Shown here piece by piece: positions 33,840 through 47,301 of a DNA stretch of 64,000 nt. Source of the DNA: Theobroma cacao (lineage: Eukaryota > Streptophyta > Magnoliopsida > Malvales > Malvaceae); the NCBI RefSeq assembly GCF_000208745.1, contig NC_030857.1:19378449-19442448 (forward strand), written 5' to 3'. Numbering within the stretch: position 1 is the first letter of the stretch; the number at the start of each line of letters is the position of its first letter. The position numbers and the translations under genes are program-made. The notes below the pieces were generated by a model. The model did not search any database and was not told the DNA's origin. It was given only the letters and a program-made list of their open reading frames with translations.

Positions 33840-35470
33840 CTCAACCTAAAAATAGAATTTCAGTTTTTCTTTATAGGTACCCATACTTTGATGGGTCCTT
33901 GAGTGTTAGTTGCAACAAAAGATCCCTTAGGAACCCAGATTTTCTTAACTTTCTGTGCTTTTCTTTTCTTAAAATAGTCATATGATAAATGACTATGTTT
34001 ACCACAATTATAACATTTAGGTAATGCTTTAGCTTAATTTTTATTATGGTATGCATCTCTTTTTAAAGATTCATTTTTTAAACATTTAAGAGCTGTATTT
34101 TCATCAAGAGTTATTTGCAAAGCTTCATACTTGTTTTCCAGCTCTTGTTTTAAAACCTCATAGTCTGTTTTTGAGTGTTCTAACTCAATTTGCAAAATAT
34201 TTCTTTGCTCAAAAACAAAACTGAATTCTTGTTTGATTTGTTCCAAATCATTTTCAAGTAATGCAACCTTTTTCTTTAATGATTTGAATTTTGAAAAAAG
34301 GTTTTCAAATTCATCATACAGGCACTCATACTCATCTTGTAAATCATAAGAATTAATGTAGGGGGATGAAGATACCTCTATTTCATCCTCTTGTGCCATT
34401 AAACAAATATTTGCTCTTTCTTCATATTTGTCATCATTAGTTTCAGAGCTTGAAGTGTCACTATCCGACCATGCAGCAGCCACCATTGCTTTCTTGGATT
34501 TCTCATTTTTCTTGGGAGTTTCATCTTTCAACAATGGACATTCAGACTTGAAGTGACCAGGTTTCTTGCACTCGTAGCAGATGAGCTCTTCTTTTTCGTT
34601 GGAGTCAATTTTGTTACTGTTTTTCCATGAGGCACCTTGGTCTTTCCTGAAACCTCTTCTAGTTAGCCTTCAATTTCTTTTGCTCATTAGCTTTTTGAAT
34701 TTTCTTGCAACTAGAGCTAATTCTTCATCATCATCACAAGAAAACTCTTTCAGCTCTTTTTCAATGATGTTGGCTTTGAGTGCAATACTTTTTTTCTTTT
34801 CCTTTGCTTCCCTTCGGTTTACTTCTTCTTCTTCCTTAAGCTCCAGCTCATGAGTAAGAAGAGAACCACAAATCTCATCAAGTGTGATGATGTTCAGATC
34901 TTTAGCCTCTCTAATGGCAGTCACTTTTGGCTTCCAAGATTTTGGTAGGCTTCTAAGCAGTCTTTTAACTAATTCATGTTCAGGGATAGGCTTCCCTAGT
35001 TGACTCAATTTATTTGTGATGTTTGTAAACCTATCAAACATGCTGGTGATGTCTTCACCAAGCTCCATTTTGAACATTTTATAACTATGTGTTAAGAGAG
35101 CAATTTTGGACTCTTTGACTTGGGAAATCCCTTCATGGATTATTCTAAGTTTCTCCCACACTTGTTTAGCTGTTGTACAACTTGAAACTTTGTTAAATTC
35201 AGTGGGGGTCAAGGCACAATGTAATGTGTATATGGCCTTAAAATTTATTTAAACTTTCTTAGTTTCAGCCTCAGTCGATTCAGACCTTGGCTTGGGCATC
35301 AACTCATTTATCACTACATTCACGGTCAAGGGCATAAAGGATCCATCAATTATGACGTCCCACATTTCATAATCTATAGCCCTAATATAAATTGACATTA
35401 TAGTGCTCCAATAAGGGTAATTAGAGCCATCAAACAGAGGTAGTCTGTTTGTTGATTGTCCCTCAGCCAC
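33840..35470 (-). pseudogene. Copia element 2 gag
   Basis: It starts MAEGQSTNRLPLFDGSNYPY at 35470 with WDVIIDGSFMP. A stop near 35249 is followed by the UBN2 region (35212-34670: TAKQVWEKL, QVKESKIALLTHSYKMFKME, LVKRLLRSLPKSWKPKVTAI) and a Glu-rich helical part. The zinc knuckle CYECKKPGHFKSEC is at about 34580-34540. 34534-34034 is an acidic, then long coiled-coil segment, and a second knuckle-like CYNCGKHSHLSYDY lies at about 34010-33970, ahead of IWVPKG. A long gag with coiled coil and two Cys/His motifs fits Sirevirus-like copia elements. Confidence 0.9.
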
Positions 35471-35535
35471 TACTTATTTTTGTTGAGCGATTTGGATCCT
35501 CTCAAAGGATGTTAAGCCTTAATAACAGGGAACTA

Positions 35536-35547
35536 GCTTTGATACCA
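35536..35547 (-). other. Primer-binding site of copia element 2
   Basis: On the minus strand TGGTATCAAAGC, two bases from the 5' LTR. It is the initiator-Met type with one change from TGGTATCAGAGC. Confidence 0.85.
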
Positions 35548-35549
35548 AT

Positions 35550-36690
35550 TGTTGGTCCCTATAATATGTGCTAGAGGGGGGTGAATAGCACAATTTGACT
35601 CTTAACAATATTGGAAACTAATTTCCAAAACTTAAGAAAATAAAAACAGAGTATAAGATGCACAGCAATTTAGAGTTGTTCGGTACAAGACCTACATCCA
35701 CTACCCTGATTATCCAACCAAGGATTTTCCCACAAATCCACTATGAACCGGTGAAATTCAAAAGCTTTCACCAAGCTTTACAATGGCTTTTACCAGGCTC
35801 AACCAAAACCTTTTACACTAGTTTTTCACGGGCTCAACTAAAACCCCAAAGTGGTTTTCCAAGGCTCAACCACAATCTATAACAGTCAAGCTATCCTAAG
35901 CTTGAATAACCTCTTAAAGTGACTTCCTCACTCTGAGAATACAAGAGAAGTAGTAAAATAAGGTACCTATGATTACTGGTTGATATGATTGGTATAAGAT
36001 TGAGAGCAAAATACAAATGTAAAAAGTAGGCGTTTAAGTGCAGACAAGTGCAGTGAAGCTTTTCTAGTTTTTCTACTTTTTATAGCTCAAATCTCATTCA
36101 AGGCTTCTCAAAAACTTGTTTCCCATTGTTGAAAGACCCTTTTATACTTGGAGATGCAACTCTGATGGCAGTTTGACAGTTTATATCCATTGGAAACAGT
36201 TGAGGAAGAGTTCTAACCGTTAATCTGTCTTGTAGTTCTCTGGTTCAAATTGCAAACAGAGAGCTTTTAGTCGACTGACTTGGTCGACTAAGTTGATTAT
36301 GTTTCTAGTTTGCAGATCTTGGCAGAGAGGACTTAGTCGACTGACTTGGTCGACTAAGTTGATTTTATTTCTGGTTTATAAATCTTGGCAGAGAGCACTT
36401 AGGCTACTGACTTGGTCTACTAAATTGGTTCTGTTTCTCAAACTCTTCAGCCTGCCATTTCTCCAATTTGAAATTAGGTCAACCAATGTTCTTCCTTGTT
36501 TCACCAATAAGCTTCCTCCTTGTTATTCAGTTACATCTTGTTGATTCTATCCCTCTTTTTCTTTCAAAAATACTCTTTGAAGAGTTAATAAATTAATTTC
36601 ATATATTAATTTCCTGCACACTCCAATAAAGGTATTAGACACACATAAATGGGAATGTTTTATTATCATCAAAAACTAATGGAGCCAACA
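35550..36690 (-). repeat. 5' LTR of copia element 2
   Basis: 1141 bases; three GTCGAC minisatellite units (36265-36425) and the TATA box at 36139-36146 on the minus strand. Confidence 0.92.
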
Positions 36691-36695
36691 ATAAG

Positions 36696-37262
36696 TGATT
36701 TCGCTATTCGGGTTTGAGATGCTGCCCGAGACACGAGCCAATGTTGGAGAGATCTTAAAACAAATGTTCCTAATGAAAGGTTGATGTAATGATATATCCC
36801 TCCAACGAAGGATGGAGAAAGGTGGACCTAGACTAATATGTCCATAATACCATAATTATTTGGAGAAGCTATAATTTGGATCCATGATTGTCAATGGGAA
36901 GAAAATTAGAGGACTATGGATTGTATTTGAGGTCAATATAAAGAAGCACGTGTGATAATGGTAGTAAGGGGTGTACTTTGATTGAAATGAATAGTGATTG
37001 CTGTGATTCACTCAGGGTTTATAAATATAAGCATTGAGGGAGGTGTAAATCAATATTTATGTGCACGGAGGTAAGTGCACCATGTTAATTGAGCTTGCCA
37101 TCCTCATATATAAATGATGTTGGGCTTCCGAATCATTTTATAAGCGTATATGTGTTGAATATGTGTATAGCAACTCAAACAGAGCTGATCTTGATTTCAA
37201 TTAAGTGATTGTGAGATCCCAAGGTTTGATTTGAATTGTTATGGGTTGTACTTATAAGTACA
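36696..37262 (+). other. Tekay/Del-like element internal sequence, middle piece
   Basis: Non-coding, between copia element 2 and LINE-2; no gag or pol motif found. Confidence 0.55.
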
Positions 37263-37562
37263 TGAATTAGCCTAAAGGTTTTTTTTTTATGTTGGAAAAT
37301 TCCCGCAGGGCCCAACTGCCCTGTAATTATTTTATTAATAATCGAAAAAATTAAGCACATTAGGGAAGGGGACATAAACCGAACCTTCAAAATTATATGA
37401 GATTGAAAAGAGTTAAGAAAAGCATGTAATGAGGAAAATGTAATTTTATGTGCATATTTGTGAATGCAAACATAAAATTGAAACACTTTCTTGTTACAAG
37501 AGTTTAAGTAATTACTAATGTAAAATGAATAAAAATAAATTAGGAGTACTACTCCTTTACAT

Positions 37563-40500
37563 TTATTTAAAGTGTACATAAGGCAAATTTAATTTGTCTA
37601 ACCTAAGAATTCCTCTAAGCTTACCTTCAGCTTGTTCAAATACCTGCAGGTTATGATGCGCATGTCCCTGATTAGATAGATAGTCAGCAGCTTGGTTCCC
37701 CTCTCTATGTATATGTGATAACCGAAAAGTGAGCCCACTCAAGCATTTGTGGATGGAGGCCAACAAATATCGAGTTTGACATGAACCTTGATGTCTCTCA
37801 TGTATCATGTGTACAATTATTTTCGTATCCATTTCTATCAAAATGCTATAGACATTGTACTCAATACATAGTAACAAACCTTGATGTAAAGCCATTAATT
37901 CTGCCTGTAATGAATTAGCAGGTCCAAAATTTTCAAAAAAATCAAGAATTAAGTTACCTGTATGGTCCCGAAGGAGTCCCCCACCAACAGCATTCTGAAA
38001 TGCATCTTTAGAATTACCATCAACATTCAACTTGAACTCACCTATCAATGGTTTATGCCAAGATATTAATTTAGGAGCAATCGGTATTCCCTGTTAGAAA
38101 TGTGATCCCCATATCTGTGCTGTCTGAAAGTCTCCTTTTCGTTGCCAACGTTGGAATTGCCCCCACAGAATAACTGATGTATAAGTTTCAAAATACGCCA
38201 AATCACTCGATTTGAATACATGCCCATATTCTTATGCTTAGCAACATTTCATTCAACCTATAGGAACCAGAAAATAAACAAAGCCAAGAGTGTGCGTTTA
38301 TGGCCTGGCTTCACATAATCACCAGAATATGTCCATGCCCATAGTATCTTAACAACATTTTGCAGATTAGTAACATAGATTTGAAAAAATTTTGCAAAAT
38401 AATTCCAAACTTGCTTAACCACCATGTTGTCCCACATAACATGAAGGAGAGTTTCCTCCAAAGTATAGCATTGACATTTAGATGCAAATTGGAATCCTTT
38501 ATTTTTCAACCTCATCTCCACCGGAATCCAATTGTTGATTAGCTGCCAAAGAAAAAAGGATGTTTTTAAGGGGATGTTCCTGTGCCAAATAATATTATAA
38601 ATAGGGTTAACAGATTGTCGCTTTCGAATCAATTCCCATGCACTTTTAGTGGAAAATTGCCCATCTGAGGTAGGAACCTAATATGGAACATTTACACTCG
38701 ATATATCAATTGGTATTTTCATAATCTCCCCAATAATTTCATCTGGCAACACCATTTTTAGTTTATCTACATCCCATTTACCCTTGTCAAAAAAATAACA
38801 AACTTCTATCATTGATGTAGAAAATGAAGGAAATCAATTTACTAGAGGATCATCTCTCATCCAGCAGTCATGCCAAAAAAATAACTGTCCCTCGCCAATT
38901 CGCCATCTCATGTTGAGATCAGTCACAGTACGACTCATTATCATACGTTTTCAAGTCATCGAATCATGAAGTTTCGGTTGTACATACCTTGGAATCTACC
39001 CACCACAATATTTTTGTCTCATAAATTTTGTCCACAAACTGTTACAAGTCTGAAAACGCCACCACAGTTTCATGCCAGAAGTCTTAAAACATCATTTATG
39101 CTTCTAATATCTAAACCACCCTCAATGGATGGGAAAGAGACTTGCTACCAAGAGGTCCAATGCATCCTCTTATTACTTGTCGAATCTCCCCATTGTTAAA
39201 CAATCTCTCAATTTTCTCAACAACACAAGTAAGAGGTTTAAGAACTTGTAGAAAATAAATAGGTAATGAGGATAACACACTTCGCAATAAAGTGATACAG
39301 CCACCTGGAGACAAAATTTTATTCTCCCACCCTGAGATACGCCCCCTAATTTTGTCAATCAGATCATCAAATAAAGCTACCTTCTTAGGACCCTTGTAAA
39401 GCGAAGCTCCCAAATAAGTGATGGGAAGACAACGATGCGTAAAGCCAGTAGTCTGGGCTATGATTTAGTGTCTAGAGAGTGCCAAATTCCTATAAGTGAT
39501 GAAACAGCTCTTTTGGTGATTCACACGTTGTCCAGATACCGCCTCATATTCCTACAAAAAGGATAGTATTTTTTGCAACGATGACTTAATGCCGTTAGAG
39601 AAAATAATTATATCATCCGCAAATGCAAGGTGACTTACTAACATGGAACACTTGGACAAATAATGAATAGAAGGATATTGTACATAAAGAGCATTTAACC
39701 CTCTAGATAGATACTCGGCTGCCAAGACAAATAGTTGAGGAGAGATAAAATCACCCTGACGCAACCCTCTCTAGGATTTAAAGTACCTTGCGGCCTTACC
39801 ATTGATCAACATCGAAAACCAACAATTAGCAATACACCTTTTGATCATACCAATCTATTGTGAGCAAAAACTGAATTGCTACAACATTTTGTACAAAAAA
39901 TTCCATTCCATGCGGTCATAAGCTTTCATCATGTCCAATTTGATGGCAATATTACCCCCTCTCGCCCTTTGATCAATTCACCCAATTAATTCTTGAGCAA
40001 GCAAAATATTATCACTAATTAAATGCCCTCCCATAAATCCACTTTGATTTTCTGAAATTATAGAAGGCAGAATCTTACCCAACCGAGTCGCCAAGACTTT
40101 TGTCATAATTTTATTCAAGACCGTACAAAGACTAATCGGCCTAAAATCACTCCATTTTGATGCATTGGCAGTTTTGGGCAACAACACAAGTGTAGTTGAA
40201 GTTACTCCCCTAGGCATGTCCGCTCCATGAAAGAAATCCACAACCGCTACATGAAGGTCTGCTGATATAATACTCTAACACTGTTGATAAAAATAGGATG
40301 AAAAACCATCCGGGCCAGCCACACTATCCTTATCAATGTCAAAGACAGCTTCTTTAATTTTTTGTAACGTTGGCACTGCACATAAAATTTCATTATCAGA
40401 TTCAAAGACAATAGAAGGAATAAGAAAGGCAGTAAACCTGGTCATGTCACAATGTTCTGCCTGCATGAGAGAGGAGAAAAAAGCTACTACCGAGTCTTGT

Positions 40501-41656
40501 ATTTCCCTCAGTTCCCCCAACCACCCACTCGCTGGATTTTCTATTTTGAAAATGTGGCTTTTAACTCTCTTTTTTTGTACTCTCATGTGGAAAAATCTAG
40601 TGTTTCATTCCCCTTCTACAATCCATTTTATTCTCAATTTTTGCTGCCAAAAAGCTTTTTCTATACTAAGCAATTGATTAAGTTTTACATATGACTTATT
40701 CAAAGTCGTGCGGTTAACCATGGACTACTCATGCTAAAACTTAATCTCACTGACTTGGGCTTGCTTTTTTGCTTCTTTAAGATTACTGAAGATGTCACCA
40801 AATACTACCTTATTCCACCATTTTAAATGTTGCTTCAACCTAAGTTGTTTTCGCAAAAAAGCTATAAATCCTTTCTCTTGAATCAGTTGCTGCCAGTTTG
40901 CTTCCACATTTTATTTGAAGCCATGATGATGAACCATGCATGCAAGAAACAGAAGGATGATGGAAACTTCTCAATCTGTCTCGAACATCAGATTAATAAT
41001 GGGCAATGGTCCGAGCCATCCCTGTTTAAATGTTAGACCCGAGTGATTGGCAACAAATTTAACCAGTGATGATTATAAACCACTCTATCCAACCTCTGGA
41101 ACATGTGGTTATTGGTCCATGTATAAAGATTGCCTTCAAACCCACCATCCACAAATCCACAATCTAATAAAGTTGTAGCAAAATCCTCCATAGCACCTCC
41201 ATGTGGGTCGACACCATATAATCTCTCCTCCTTCTTTAAAATAACATTAAAATCTCCCCTTACCAGCCATGGCCCTTGAATACCCGTAGACAATTCCCTC
41301 ATACAGTCCCAAAGCAGTATACGTTCAGATCTTGTACAAGTAGCATAAACAATAGTAACAAGGATAGGAACCTCCAGCAACATAAATGAGATACTTACAT
41401 CCAAACATTGGTTATGATTTAACAGCACTTCACAGACAATATCATAAGAATTAAAAAGCCATATTTTTTGGGAGCAATTGGATACCACCTTATCATAACC
41501 CAATTTTCTCCTAAAAAATTCTACTTTGCTAGCATCCACCATAGGTTCTAGAATAGCAAGCAATTTTATTTTATTCATGAGTTGTAAATTTTTGAGTTTT
41601 CTTTGGACTGCCTTCCCCACAATGCCTCACACATTCCACACAAATGCACTGATCAT
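37563..41656 (-). pseudogene. LINE-2 ORF2: endonuclease, reverse transcriptase, zf-RVT, RNase H
   Basis: The start ATG at 41656 gives MISAFVWNV, then a TGA (41627-41629) where relatives read WNVRG. The endonuclease (to 41033) has GPWLVRGDFNVIL, EERLYG and NLYTWTNNHMFQRLDRVVYN. 40586-40275 is the linker (DKDSVAGPDGFSSYFYQQC). RT: 40241-39978 (LPKTANASKWSDFRPISLC, NQSGFMGGHLISDNILLAQE) and 39764-39552 with an intact catalytic LAFADDIII. 38632-38258 has the zf-RVT finger, partly decayed. 38048-37563 is RNase H with all four acidic residues visible (NVDGNSK, AELMALHQG, IEMDTK, QAADYLSNQ). It would nick DNA and copy its own RNA into the break; this copy is dead. Confidence 0.92.
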
Positions 41657-41862
41657 GATCGGGTTGTAGCTTCAAAACTTGCAGAGATGGAATCATCATC
41701 AGAGATCTTATCATTTTCCCCCATATTAACTGCTTCCTCCGATGCTAAACTTATTATTTTCCCAAGTGTAGCTGCAGTGTCTAAGTGCCTCTTGTGTCTC
41801 ACCAGTAGGTGAACTTCCATTTCTGCAGAGTAAGGACTTGAAACGAAAAGAACAAGACTCAG

Positions 41863-44172
41863 TTATTTATTGTGCATGTACTTACTTAAGGCTGACTCCA
41901 AGTTTGGAGGATCATCAACGTAGCCTTTTATCTTTTCTTGTGAACGTGCTACTGTAGAATCCACCCGGATGTGTTCTGTTGAAACCCGCATCTCATTTAC
42001 ACCTTGTTCATTTATTGGACAGTGTTCTCCACTGCCTTGCAATAGGTCAACCGACACATTCTGACCCCCCTGCTTATTTTTTGAAAACTGACGGCCACCC
42101 CTAAGCTAAAAAGCTGCTGCCAGAACTGACAGCTCAATGGGAACGCCTTTAATTTTCTCACCTACTCTTGTTTGCATTGATTTATGCACTAACAGCCCTA
42201 TAGCTGGCTCTACAATCCCGACACTCCCTATTGGCACCACAAACTTCGTGTTTCTCACACCAAGAAGCTTGTCCGTCTGACTTTGACAATCCCCTATGCA
42301 GTTTTCATCACTGTCTTCTACTATGTTTAAAATTAATTTTTGTCCCTCTTGTATCCGCGCACTTTCTAAAAGTTGCTGACTAGATTTCTCAACTCTGCCA
42401 ATTGGATTTCGTTGGCATTTTTTCTTCTTGTTATTGCGCATAGTTACATTACTTACTCATTCCTCTTCACTGTGTGCATGGCATTCATTATTTGCCTCAC
42501 GTACAACAGTTCTCTCATCCTTTCCTGCATGCATTAATTCTGTCAACTCCATTCCTTCACTCCGTTGTTTATTCCAATCTGCTCCCGCACTCCATGCACC
42601 TAAACGGGATCCTCCATAGGGATGTCTTGGCAGCAATTATAGTTGCCTTCTTGACACCATCCAGACGAGGTTCATTATGTGCAGCAATTATTTCCTCTTC
42701 CTTCTCATGCATTATCTACTGCTGCTAATCATCATTGGATGCATTATTGCCCATTCTACGAACTACATACGTTTCACTGATCTCAACTGCCGCATTGTCA
42801 CACCGATCCGACGAGCCGAGTGACATACCCAGAAAAATATTTTAGCTCTCATGGTTACTATTCATATGCTCTGTTTGTCCCTATTTTTCGATTCGATTTT
42901 GTGCCTCCTCTCCATCTCCCGAGATTGTTTGAAACCTGTTAAAAACTAGAATGCCAACATGCTTAGGGTCCTAATCTGACCCAAGTTCTCTACCATGTCG
43001 ATCCTTTAAACCACTGACGCCAACTTTGCCCACTACTTGCCAATGCCGAATCTATTTGGTTGGTTCCTCCAAGCACAAGTTTTTTTCTTTTTCCAGATTT
43101 TTTCTTTTTTTGGATTTTTTTTTCCAAAATACCTCTTGCATCCCCTGCAACCTTCTTCCCACCCTCAGTTCGTGTTGGTGGTGCTACTGAAAGCTTTCCT
43201 GTGCCTTTGGTTTGTGGTTTATCATAATCCAGAAGGCTTTGGTTTATTCCCCAACACAATAAATTCGGCTTCCTTATGCCTTAAGTGGTAGGAATGATCG
43301 TAATAATTCGGCATCCTTTCAAACTCCACTCTCTGAGAGTAACCACCCGTGACTACACTCGTTTCTCTATTTTGGATCACTATCTAGACTTTCTCTACTG
43401 GCAGTTATCGGCAATCATACTCCACACAGACGGGATCCATTCGTCGTTGCCTCATCCACATACAGTGGCTTCCTTACCATTTTAGCTATCAACATCAATG
43501 CCGATTTTTCATATAGATGAGCCCTAAGATTAAGAAAAGAAATCCACACTGGGACCAAAGTCGATTTTTTCTCAGCTTCAAAATCTAGGGTCCATTTGAA
43601 AACTCTCATTTTTTATTCAAAATAAACCACTGCTGCTTGACCCATAGGCAATTAAAATCTTGCTCATTCAACAGGTGGATCAACACATGCTTGTAATCCA
43701 TCCACCGTATCTCATATGCCCCCGATAAACCTATTCCCTTAAATGCCTGCTATATGTCCTACAGTCTGGGCATGTGAGTGAACTTTCCAACAAGGGAATG
43801 GGAGAAAGGACGAGCCAAAATCTGGATCTCATTGTCATAAAACATGGCGGTTGGCCTATCCTTGTAGGTGCTCAGATTCCTCGTGCGTGAGATCAACGGG
43901 AAGCTTTTCTCCTGTTGCTATTGACAGGAACGATTTTTTGAGTGCCTGAGGGGATAAAGGTTGCTAGTTTTCATCTGTTAAGGCTTGTGGGAAGCCATGT
44001 TTGACTGGCGGCTGTAGATTGCCTTCTGGTAAGGCTTACGAGAAGCCATTTTTTTGTTGTGACTGAAGGTTGTTTGTTGGCAAACGGTTATGGGCTACCC
44101 CGATCTAATAGGAGGAGATGCAGTGACCGGCTGGACATTACTGGTGGGGTCTGGTGGCTTGTCGGCGGCCAT
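41863..44172 (-). pseudogene. LINE-2 ORF1: DUF4283-type RNA-binding protein with decayed zinc knuckle
   Basis: It starts MAADKPPDPTSNVQPVTASP at 44172. A DUF4283 domain follows (about 43850-43415: KFTHMPRL, AFKGIGLSGAYEIRWMDYKH, MRVFKWTLDFE, LVPVWISFLNL). Then comes the zinc-knuckle segment, read around 43330-43250 as VEFERMPNYYDHSYHLRHKE, in which most Cys ligands of the zf-CCHC_4 type are replaced. The rest is a low-complexity Lys-rich part (43130-43060) and a polar C-terminal region ending at 41863. At least four stops or frameshifts break it. ORF1 would coat the LINE RNA. Confidence 0.8.
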
Positions 44173-44247
44173 CCCGTGATGGTGTACGAGGGGCGAAAAG
44201 TTAGAAAAGTTGAGAAAAGTTGTGATAACTGAATTATAGCCTAAGGG

Positions 44248-47200
44248 TGAAAATTAGTGATTGTTGTAATTGATGTGTGGTCATCAAGTAAAAGGCCAGT
44301 AAACAAATCTGCCTTAAGGATAAGCTTGAATTTTTCCATGCTTAGCGTGAAGTTAAAGGATTAAAGGACTAGTTGTGGATTTGGTAGCTTGAAGTTAAAT
44401 GACTTGGAAGTGTTGATTTTAGTCTAAATGTCATATGGAGTTCTATGTTCGAGCTTAATATACAAGTTGCTTTAAATATCAATTTAAAAGTCTATATGGT
44501 TCAGTACGCAACCTATGATGTAAATAATTAGTCTTGAATTTGATTTCTCCAAAGGTAAGAGATGTAGAAAATGTTGACTTTTGGAGATGCTCTGAGGGGG
44601 AGCTTCTGCATCCTGAGTTTAGGAAATTTTGATTTTTATGACACAAAGGCAAGATGCAATAATTAAGTAAATTATTCATTTTATAAATGTGTTTGGTTAA
44701 GGATCGATGAGTAAAGTCAAGATCTCGACAATAAGTGGTGTACAATTTGATATTTGTGTATTTAAGAGTTATTTGGAGACAATTGCTCATCCAAGTTGCA
44801 TTAAAATGTTATGGTAAAGGTATATAATTGTTAGTAGTGAAATATGCCCAAAGGATGATTTTGGCATACCACAAAAAGGGGTGAAATAGATATGTTGAAA
44901 TTAATGTTCCGATTGTGAATTTGAAATAGCAAATTTGTTTTGCAAGTTGTGGTTTTCATGATTATGAAATATATGAAGCTTATCAATATGTAGGCATGTT
45001 CTTGAAGTTGTACATTTTGTGATTCACATGCATCATATGGGAGGAGATATCCCATAAAGGGATGTAGCCTGATTGGTGGTTACATGACTATAGGCTTGGT
45101 ATGAGATTGAGAATGCCCTAGCATATATGCGGAATGCATTATGACAGGCTAAAGGCCATATATACACTAACAAAGCCATTAAAATGAATGATGGGGAAGA
45201 TATGGATGTTGTTATGATGAGTATAAGAGCTTAAGGATAATCAATGCAAATATATTAAGTTAGTTTGATTCGGTCCGAAATAAGAGCAAGGACACCTTGG
45301 GAGATCTTACAATAATGTCCAATGGGGTCAATGAGCTAAATGTTATCAAACATACATTAAATTGTTGAAGTTATCAGTGGCTTTGAAGATAAGCCTTTGA
45401 TTGTCTAAGTCCTCAACAAAATTCTATTAAAAGATGTGTTTAAGCGTTTTGGAAGTGTATGGAAGAGCATAAGAACAATATACTAGTTTGACTTACTATA
45501 TGAGGTCGAATTTAGATGGCCGTAAGTGGCTTGTGAACAACCAAGCAGTGTATAAGTATATGCTTATAAAGGGAGCTATGATTGGTAGATAAGGGTGGGC
45601 CCTTAGAATTTCATTGTCATAATTATGAGATTATATTTTGTATAATATGATGTAGCGTAGAACTATAATGATGAGATAGTGTTCACTGCTTTAGGAATTG
45701 AACTATAAGTTATGGACTTGTATCCACCTTGTGGACACCCTGATGAGGTGAATTAAAGAGATTTTTCACAATAAGAAAACATTAAAGCTCAAAGAGCAAA
45801 GAGCTATCTAGTCCAATTAGGGGCCTGTGACTAATATGTCACATAAGTATAAAGATCTGTTACAAATGTAAGGATGTCTAGAAATGTTGGTTTAAGGCAA
45901 TGATTCTCTTGCCATTATGTGGACCCGAGGAAAATGTGCTCTCAATATACTTATGGACACAAGGCATAAATTGTGAAACGTGCTTCCCACCCAAGTTCCA
46001 ATTTATTTTAAGTAATTGTCAAGGTAAAGTGCCTGCAAAGGGTAAGCGAAGGTTGAATTGCACTTCAATCATTTAGAGAATGAAGGTGATATGGTTTGAT
46101 TAAACGATACGACCCTTGGTAAGGAAATAGAAATATACTACGGGGAATTGTAGAGATCAACTTAGATAAGAAATGATGATTTGAGAATTCAAGTACTTAC
46201 ATACGAGTAAAGATTTGGTAATGAGACATAACCTAGAATTGGAATACTACAATATGAATTTTGGCTAAGAAAATTGACTATAAGACACATGGTGTCTAGG
46301 GATGGTGCCAATTAACGATTGACTTTTGCATGAAAATAAACATCGAAATTGGCTTTGTGTAATTATCACATAATGGTGAGTGTGATTTGATTAAATGTGA
46401 GAGGAGATTATTCCAAACTTGATTTGATGGTTATTTCAGCATTACAAGTGGCTTATTGAACTAGTTATGCCTAAGACTACTTGAAGTTGAAATTTTTAGG
46501 AATATATATGGATGTATATGTTGCATATTAGTACAAGAACTTATACGGAGTTCGTTATAATTTGATTCGATGATGATATCCTATTAGTGATTATAACATT
46601 AGATAATGACTAAGATAATCCATCGGTGATCTTGGCAGTGAATAAGTTGATTATAATTCTGATAGCCTATAGGTAAGTGTTTATATTTTTTGTATGAATT
46701 CATAAAGTTCTATTATATCATAATCAAACTTGGTGTTTCTGATATAGCCTGAGAGGTTTGTCATCTAAATTAGCTTAATTGTAAGCTAGAAACTTTTAGG
46801 CTATTATGAAGTACACAAATAGAAAAGTACGCCATAGATTTAATCCCCTAAAGGCTAATGGAATTTATATGGGAAAATGTAAAATGAAACGGAGATTGGT
46901 TGATAATTTAGACCCATAGTCAATGGTGGAATAACTGCTTGAATGTTGGAAGATTTGATGAAAGATTGAGGCAGAGGAGTTGTGGATGGTTATGTAAACA
47001 TGTATAATTGATGATTTAAGGATGATTTGATTGAGGTGTGACTAGAATTAATAGCATATTTGAATTCTCTTCATAAAATGAAGAATGATATTGTTTTGAT
47101 CCAACAAGAGTAGTACCCATGATTAAATGTATTCTGACATTGTCGAGTTTTCTATAAAGATTGGAAGTCGATATAATGCATAAACCAAGATCTTATGTTA

Positions 47201-47288
47201 AGAATGCTCGACAAAAGTGATGTGGCAGGATTTTAGAGCTTTGACTATTCACCCTACGCTGATTTGAATTCGAGGACGAATTCATTTT
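44248..47288 (+). other. Tekay/Del-like element internal sequence, 3' piece
   Basis: About 3.0 kb without gag, pol or any ORF above about 100 codons in a plausible frame. Texture is AT-rich. Apart from CGGAACTT-like short words I see no repeats. It runs into the polypurine tract. Confidence 0.55.
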
Positions 47289-47301
47289 AAGTGGGGGAGA
47301 C
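47289..47301 (+). other. Polypurine tract of the Tekay/Del-like element
   Basis: AAGTGGGGGAGAC abuts the TG of the 3' LTR, preceded at 47270 by CGAGGACGAATTC, a wording common before Tekay/Del 3' LTRs. Confidence 0.85.

Larger units (their letters stand above)
26383..36690 (-). mobile_element. Copia element 2: nearly complete Ty1/copia (Sirevirus-like) with post-pol ORF
   Basis: 10,308 bases flanked by the duplication ATAAG (26378-26382, 36691-36695). In element sense (right to left): 5' LTR 36690-35550, primer site, gag, protease, integrase, reverse transcriptase, RNase H, an extra ORF, polypurine tract, 3' LTR 27522-26383. Domain order PR-INT-RT-RH is that of Ty1/copia. All genes carry stops or frameshifts, and the two LTRs differ at several per cent of positions by eye, so the insertion is old. 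It serves as the reference for copia element 1. Confidence 0.93.
37279..44229 (-). mobile_element. LINE-2: near full-length plant L1-type LINE
   Basis: It runs from a poly(A) end (ten T at 37279-37288 on the plus strand) through ORF2 and ORF1 to a short 5' UTR. The flanking duplication is TGAATTAGCCTAAAGG (37263-37278) and TGAATTATAGCCTAAGGG (44230-44247), equal except for a two-base insertion and one change. Both ORFs are broken by stops and frameshifts. It is the same family as LINE-1 and supplies the colinear reference for it. Confidence 0.92.

Noticed and set aside
34581..34853. Plus-strand Ser-rich ORF
   Set aside because: Antisense of the Glu-rich part of copia 2 gag.
40336..40694. Plus-strand ORFs of 80-113 codons
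   Set aside because: Antisense of LINE-2 ORF2 between endonuclease and RT.
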